Positions 61,130-64,000 of a DNA stretch of 64,000 nucleotides are shown piece by piece. The first letter of the stretch is position 1. Each line of letters begins with the position of its first letter. The notes under the pieces are model-generated. The model was not told where the DNA came from. It saw nothing but the letters and a program-made list of their open reading frames with translations, and ran no database searches. The DNA comes from Streptacidiphilus sp. P02-A3a (GTDB lineage: Bacteria > Actinomycetota > Actinomycetes > Streptomycetales > Streptomycetaceae): assembly GCF_014084105.1 (NCBI RefSeq), contig NZ_CP048289.1:1931922-1995921 (forward strand), written 5' to 3'. The position numbers were made by a program, and so were the translations under genes.

Positions 61130-61275
61130 CTGTCCCCCTCGCACGGATAGGTATGAGGATAGAGCGCATCCGCGCTCCAGGCAGGCGAAAGGCCAACTGG
61201 TAGTCCATGAGGATGCCCTGTCTCCTGGGCCGCCACCCAATCTGGCCGCCCAGCGGCTGGCATCCGACCTCGAAC

Positions 61276-61570
61276 AGCTACGAAGCCCTGCATGCCCACT
61301 CGGAACTGCAGCCCGACCTGTTCCTGACCCTCGGCTCGCCGCTCGCGCTGCCCCGTGCGGTCTTCGAACGTCTCATCCCCGCGCCGCGTCCCAACCGGCC
61401 CCGGGCCGCAAGGGGCGCGCCTGCCTGGTCTGACGAGGTGGGTCAACATCGCCGACCCAGGTGACCCTGTGGCTATCCCACCCCAATTGAGTAGGTACTT
61501 CGACGGGATCGCCCCAGACCACACCACCGTCATCGCCCCAGGCTACCGCCGGTGGGCCGACTTCTCTGGG
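61276..61570 (+). pseudogene. Decayed alpha/beta hydrolase (lipase-like) remnant
   Basis: Two pieces in different frames read as one family. The first (61276 to about 61400) gives SYEALHAHSELQPDLFLTLGSPLALPRAVFERL. The second, shifted by one base in frame (61430 to about 61570), gives LTRWVNIADPGDPVAIPPQLSRYFDGIAPDHTTV. Together they match the end of a streptomycete lipase-like hydrolase. The N-terminal part with the nucleophile is gone. The 456-bp gap between the Trypco1 and nuclease-like genes holds only this remnant. Confidence 0.6.
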
Positions 61571-61585
61571 AATCTCGGTTCTTCG

Positions 61586-63967
61586 CTACGCCTCGCTGTC
61601 CTCACCGTCGCGCAGCAGGCCGCCAAGCGCCAGCTGTACGCCAGAGAGCGGAGCGATGAGGTCGGCTCCATATTTGGTGATCAGAGCCTCCAGGGCAGCT
61701 ACCTGTCCGCCGCTGGGGCTGCGCGGATCCAGCGCCGTCTTGAGGAAGAGCCCGGACTTTCGGGCCGTGCGGGACGGGTTCTTCTGCAAGTCGGCGCTCA
61801 GCGCCGAGACGGCAGCGTTCAAGTGTTGGAAAGCCTCCGCCGCAGTGTCCGCGCGGCCGTCCTCCGGCGCTTCTGGGCGAAGCTGTCCTCTGTCGTAGAC
61901 GACCAGCTTCAGACCTTCCCGCCAGCACAAGGTTCGGGCCTGCCCGACGGTGTGCGTGGGGACGACGTCGAGGGAGGCGAGCAGGTGGATGTCCGCGCCG
62001 AGGCGCTTGCTCAGCTTGACGTCTCGCTCCAACTGCTCGGAATCGAAGTCGCTCGCCGACGTCTTCACCTCACCGGCGAGGACCTTGCCTCCCCACACGC
62101 CGAAGATGTCCACTTCCGGGGTGGTTGCCTCGCCGTCAAGGACCAAATCGGTTCCCGGTAGGAAGTACGACTGGGGCTTGTCCCGAGTGAGAGCCTCTAT
62201 GACCAGCAGATGCGGGAGGACGCCGTGGTCGGCCGCTCGGTCGACCAGCCCGTTGAGGCGGTAGACCACGGACAGGTTGCCGGACTCGCCGGTATAGGTA
62301 ACCGGGGACTGGCAGGCCGGGCAGACAGGCTGGTGGCTGGCCTGCGGCATAGGGTGGAACGCGGTTGTGCGGCAGCCGTCGGGGCAGGTGGATTGCAGGC
62401 CCCGCTCGGCCCAGCCCATCACGCACAGCTTCTCCAAGGCTTCCAGCGCCATGCTCTGCGGCAGCGGAACCTGGCGGGCCGGCAGAAAGCGGCGTTCGGC
62501 TCTGCCGCCCCACCGGCTTGCGATCTCCACGAGCTCGGCGCGTTGGGCGTCCTGCTCCGCGACCGCGTCCTCCAGCTCGCGGCGCAGCTTCTGGGACCGG
62601 GGTGTCGTCAGGGTGTCGGCGCACTCGTAGACGCCCGGGTCCAGTAGGAGGCGCATGTCCGCCTGCCCTTGCAAGGCAGTGGCGAGTCGGCCGGGCTGTG
62701 AAAGGGCGTAGCTGGACGCGGTCGCTTTCAGCAGGGCACGTGTGGCGTCCAGGAGTGTGGGAAAATTCAGCTCGAAGCTCCAGTACGGCCCGGCCGAGAC
62801 GGCGACCTGGAGGCCGCGGCTGCGCCACTCAGCCTGGAGGCCGACGAGTTCGGCCACCTCCTTGCGTTGCGGCAACCCGTCCAGCGGTTCCCCGAAGATG
62901 CGCAGCAGGGTGCCTCCGTGCTCCTGGAAGACCACGGGAGAGGGGACTCGCATCAAGGTGGGCCGGCCGGAGAGCACGTGCACGTCGAAGTCGGCCAGCA
63001 TCCCGTAGGAGCGTTCGTGCCGTACCCACTCCGCCGGATCAAGGTCGGTTCGGTAGGTGAGGGCGTGCCCAGGTCCCTCGGGGGCGTCGCCGCTGGGGAC
63101 TGTACCTGCGGGGACGAGATCCATGGCGCCGGCGAGCTCGTCCAACTGCTCGGGCATCAGGCTGCGGCTCACGATGGCGACGTTGCTGTGTCCTGAGCGA
63201 GAGATGAAGCTGCCGAGTTGCCCGGCCGCCTGCTGCCAGTACAGTACGTCGCTGGTGAACAGGACCAGCGGGAAGGCCAGGCTGTCGAGCGGGCTCAAGG
63301 CACGCACGTTCCAGAAGGCCAGGGAGTCGTCGAGACTCTCGGGGTCGGTGATCCACGCGACCGCGCACGCCTCAGCCGGCTGGAGCCGGTGGTACTCCCC
63401 GAGTTGTTCGGTCGTGAGACACAGCAGGGCGCTGCGGCCCAGCTGTGTCCGCCACACGTCGTCTCCGCCGATGGCGGGGCGTGAGACGAGAAGGGAGGCT
63501 TCTGCGGGGCAGCCCAGCGCCGCGATGTGCCAAAGCGGTTGGTCTGCCGCAGCGTGAACGTATTGAGGCTGGAGGTCAGCCAGTCGCAGTCCCCTGCCCA
63601 TCTGCATGGGGAGTTGCCGTGGCGTCCTGACCGCGGAGGGCGGGCAGGTGGCCATACTCGCGGCCTGGTCGAGTGAGAGTAGGGGCAGGCCGAGCGCTTC
63701 GGCGGCCTTCTGTGCTACCACAGGGTCAATGTCGATGTTGACTGCGGCCTGCGCGTCAGCGAACGCCAACATCCTGATCAAGCGGTGGTTGACGGATCCG
63801 TCGGTGGCGACCGGCACGATTGGCTCGGTCATGCCGCCCCAGCGGCCGGTGGCCTCCTGGACCGCGCGGATGAAACCGCTCCGGCTTCCCTTGGCGATCA
63901 GGTAGACCGCGCGGGAGGGGAGCACCGCAGCCTGCATCGTCAGAGGGCCTTCACGAAAGCTGTCCAT
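61586..63967 (-). CDS. Large zinc-ribbon protein with PD-(D/E)XK-like nuclease motif
   Basis: The 793-residue protein is unfamiliar over its first 500 residues (two Rossmann-like stretches, for example VYLIAKGSRSGFIRAVQEA and LAFPLVLFTSDVLYWQQAAG). A zinc ribbon follows with Cys528, Cys532, Cys549 and Cys552 (CPDGC ... CPAC). The C-terminal region has PEVDIFGVWGGKVLAGEVKTSASDFDSEQL: Asp620, then Glu633-x-Lys635, the spacing of a PD-(D/E)XK nuclease core. The frame is open to the right edge, so the start may be beyond the window; ATG 63967 has AGGGAG upstream. A defence role is inferred from the neighbours. Confidence 0.65.
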   Translation of the reverse strand: MDSFREGPLTMQAAVLPSRAVYLIAKGSRSGFIRAVQEATGRWGGMTEPIVPVATDGSVNHRLIRMLAFADAQAAVNIDIDPVVAQKAAEALGLPLLSLDQAASMATCPPSAVRTPRQLPMQMGRGLRLADLQPQYVHAAADQPLWHIAALGCPAEASLLVSRPAIGGDDVWRTQLGRSALLCLTTEQLGEYHRLQPAEACAVAWITDPESLDDSLAFWNVRALSPLDSLAFPLVLFTSDVLYWQQAAGQLGSFISRSGHSNVAIVSRSLMPEQLDELAGAMDLVPAGTVPSGDAPEGPGHALTYRTDLDPAEWVRHERSYGMLADFDVHVLSGRPTLMRVPSPVVFQEHGGTLLRIFGEPLDGLPQRKEVAELVGLQAEWRSRGLQVAVSAGPYWSFELNFPTLLDATRALLKATASSYALSQPGRLATALQGQADMRLLLDPGVYECADTLTTPRSQKLRRELEDAVAEQDAQRAELVEIASRWGGRAERRFLPARQVPLPQSMALEALEKLCVMGWAERGLQSTCPDGCRTTAFHPMPQASHQPVCPACQSPVTYTGESGNLSVVYRLNGLVDRAADHGVLPHLLVIEALTRDKPQSYFLPGTDLVLDGEATTPEVDIFGVWGGKVLAGEVKTSASDFDSEQLERDVKLSKRLGADIHLLASLDVVPTHTVGQARTLCWREGLKLVVYDRGQLRPEAPEDGRADTAAEAFQHLNAAVSALSADLQKNPSRTARKSGLFLKTALDPRSPSGGQVAALEALITKYGADLIAPLSGVQLALGGLLRDGEDSEA

Positions 63968-64000
63968 CGATGGCGCTCCCTGACTCTCTTGGTCTTGCGG

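Larger units (their letters stand above)
51469..64000. mobile_element. Left end of an integrated element (genomic island)
   Basis: The evidence is the integrase at 51881-53239 directly after rnpB, a set of accessory genes (XRE regulators, methyltransferase, STAND conflict protein, nuclease-like protein), a decayed gene at 61.3-61.6 kb and lower, less biased G+C than in the core block. No transposase, replication protein or transfer gene is seen so far. The right end is not in the window. Confidence 0.5.

Overview
The window reads as one contiguous piece of a Streptomycetaceae chromosome (Streptomyces, Kitasatospora or Streptacidiphilus). The base composition is very G+C rich with strong third-position bias, GTG/TTG/CTG starts are common, and small or secreted families typical of the group are present (DUF6126, DUF5336, a secreted toroid protein beside an ECF transporter, XRE/TPR regulators). 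The block Nif3 - zinc ribbon - RNase H/CobC - YaaA - rnpB also looks streptomycete. No tRNA, rRNA or CRISPR array was seen.

Layout. 0-12 kb holds ordinary core and regulatory genes: a quinone oxidoreductase with an operator cluster, an F420-type nitroreductase, an XRE-cupin regulator with DUF6126, an O6-alkylguanine-DNA alkyltransferase, a GT39-like membrane glycosyltransferase, an aldo/keto reductase, a yybP-ykoY-type (Mn2+) riboswitch in front of a UPF0016/GDT1 transporter, and a DHA2 exporter fused to a winged-helix domain. 13-25 kb and 29-42.5 kb hold pieces of a steroid (sterol side-chain) catabolic set: CYP125-like P450, FadA5-like thiolase, aldehyde dehydrogenase, 3Fe-4S ferredoxin, a KstR-like TetR repressor, an LLM oxidoreductase, an SCP-x/Ltp thiolase, a MaoC hydratase, a zinc alcohol dehydrogenase and an Hsd4A-like SDR. 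Many of their promoters carry KstR-type boxes (TnnAACnnGTTnnA), and a second 21-bp operator class is shared by three of them. Between these lie an ECF vitamin/metal transporter operon with two surface proteins (15-21 kb), a glycosyltransferase-methyltransferase-toroid operon (25-28.5 kb), cell-envelope genes (30-34 kb), a lipoprotein that appears to start with ATT (34.5 kb) and a Tat-exported phospholipase C (36-38 kb). 43-51.5 kb is core: an AsnC-type regulator, an S9 peptidase, Nif3, a zinc ribbon protein with a CTG start, RNase H/CobC, YaaA and the RNase P RNA.

From about 51.47 kb, immediately after the 3' end of rnpB, to the right edge the sequence becomes accessory in character: a tyrosine integrase, a small XRE protein, an XRE/TPR regulator divergent from an orphan Cys/His protein and a methyltransferase, a trypsin-STAND NTPase-WD40 protein translationally coupled to a CU044_2847 (Trypco1) protein, a decayed alpha/beta hydrolase and a large zinc-ribbon protein with a PD-(D/E)XK-like nuclease motif. 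I interpret this as the end of an integrated element carrying conflict/defence genes; its far end is not in the window.

How genes work together. The steroid genes supply terminal oxidation (CYP125 with ferredoxin), alcohol and aldehyde oxidation (ADH, ALDH) and beta-oxidation steps (MaoC hydratase, SDR dehydrogenase, thiolase, Ltp-type lyase). No acyl-CoA ligase, acyl-CoA dehydrogenase or ring-degradation gene is present here, so the pathway must be completed elsewhere or be partial.
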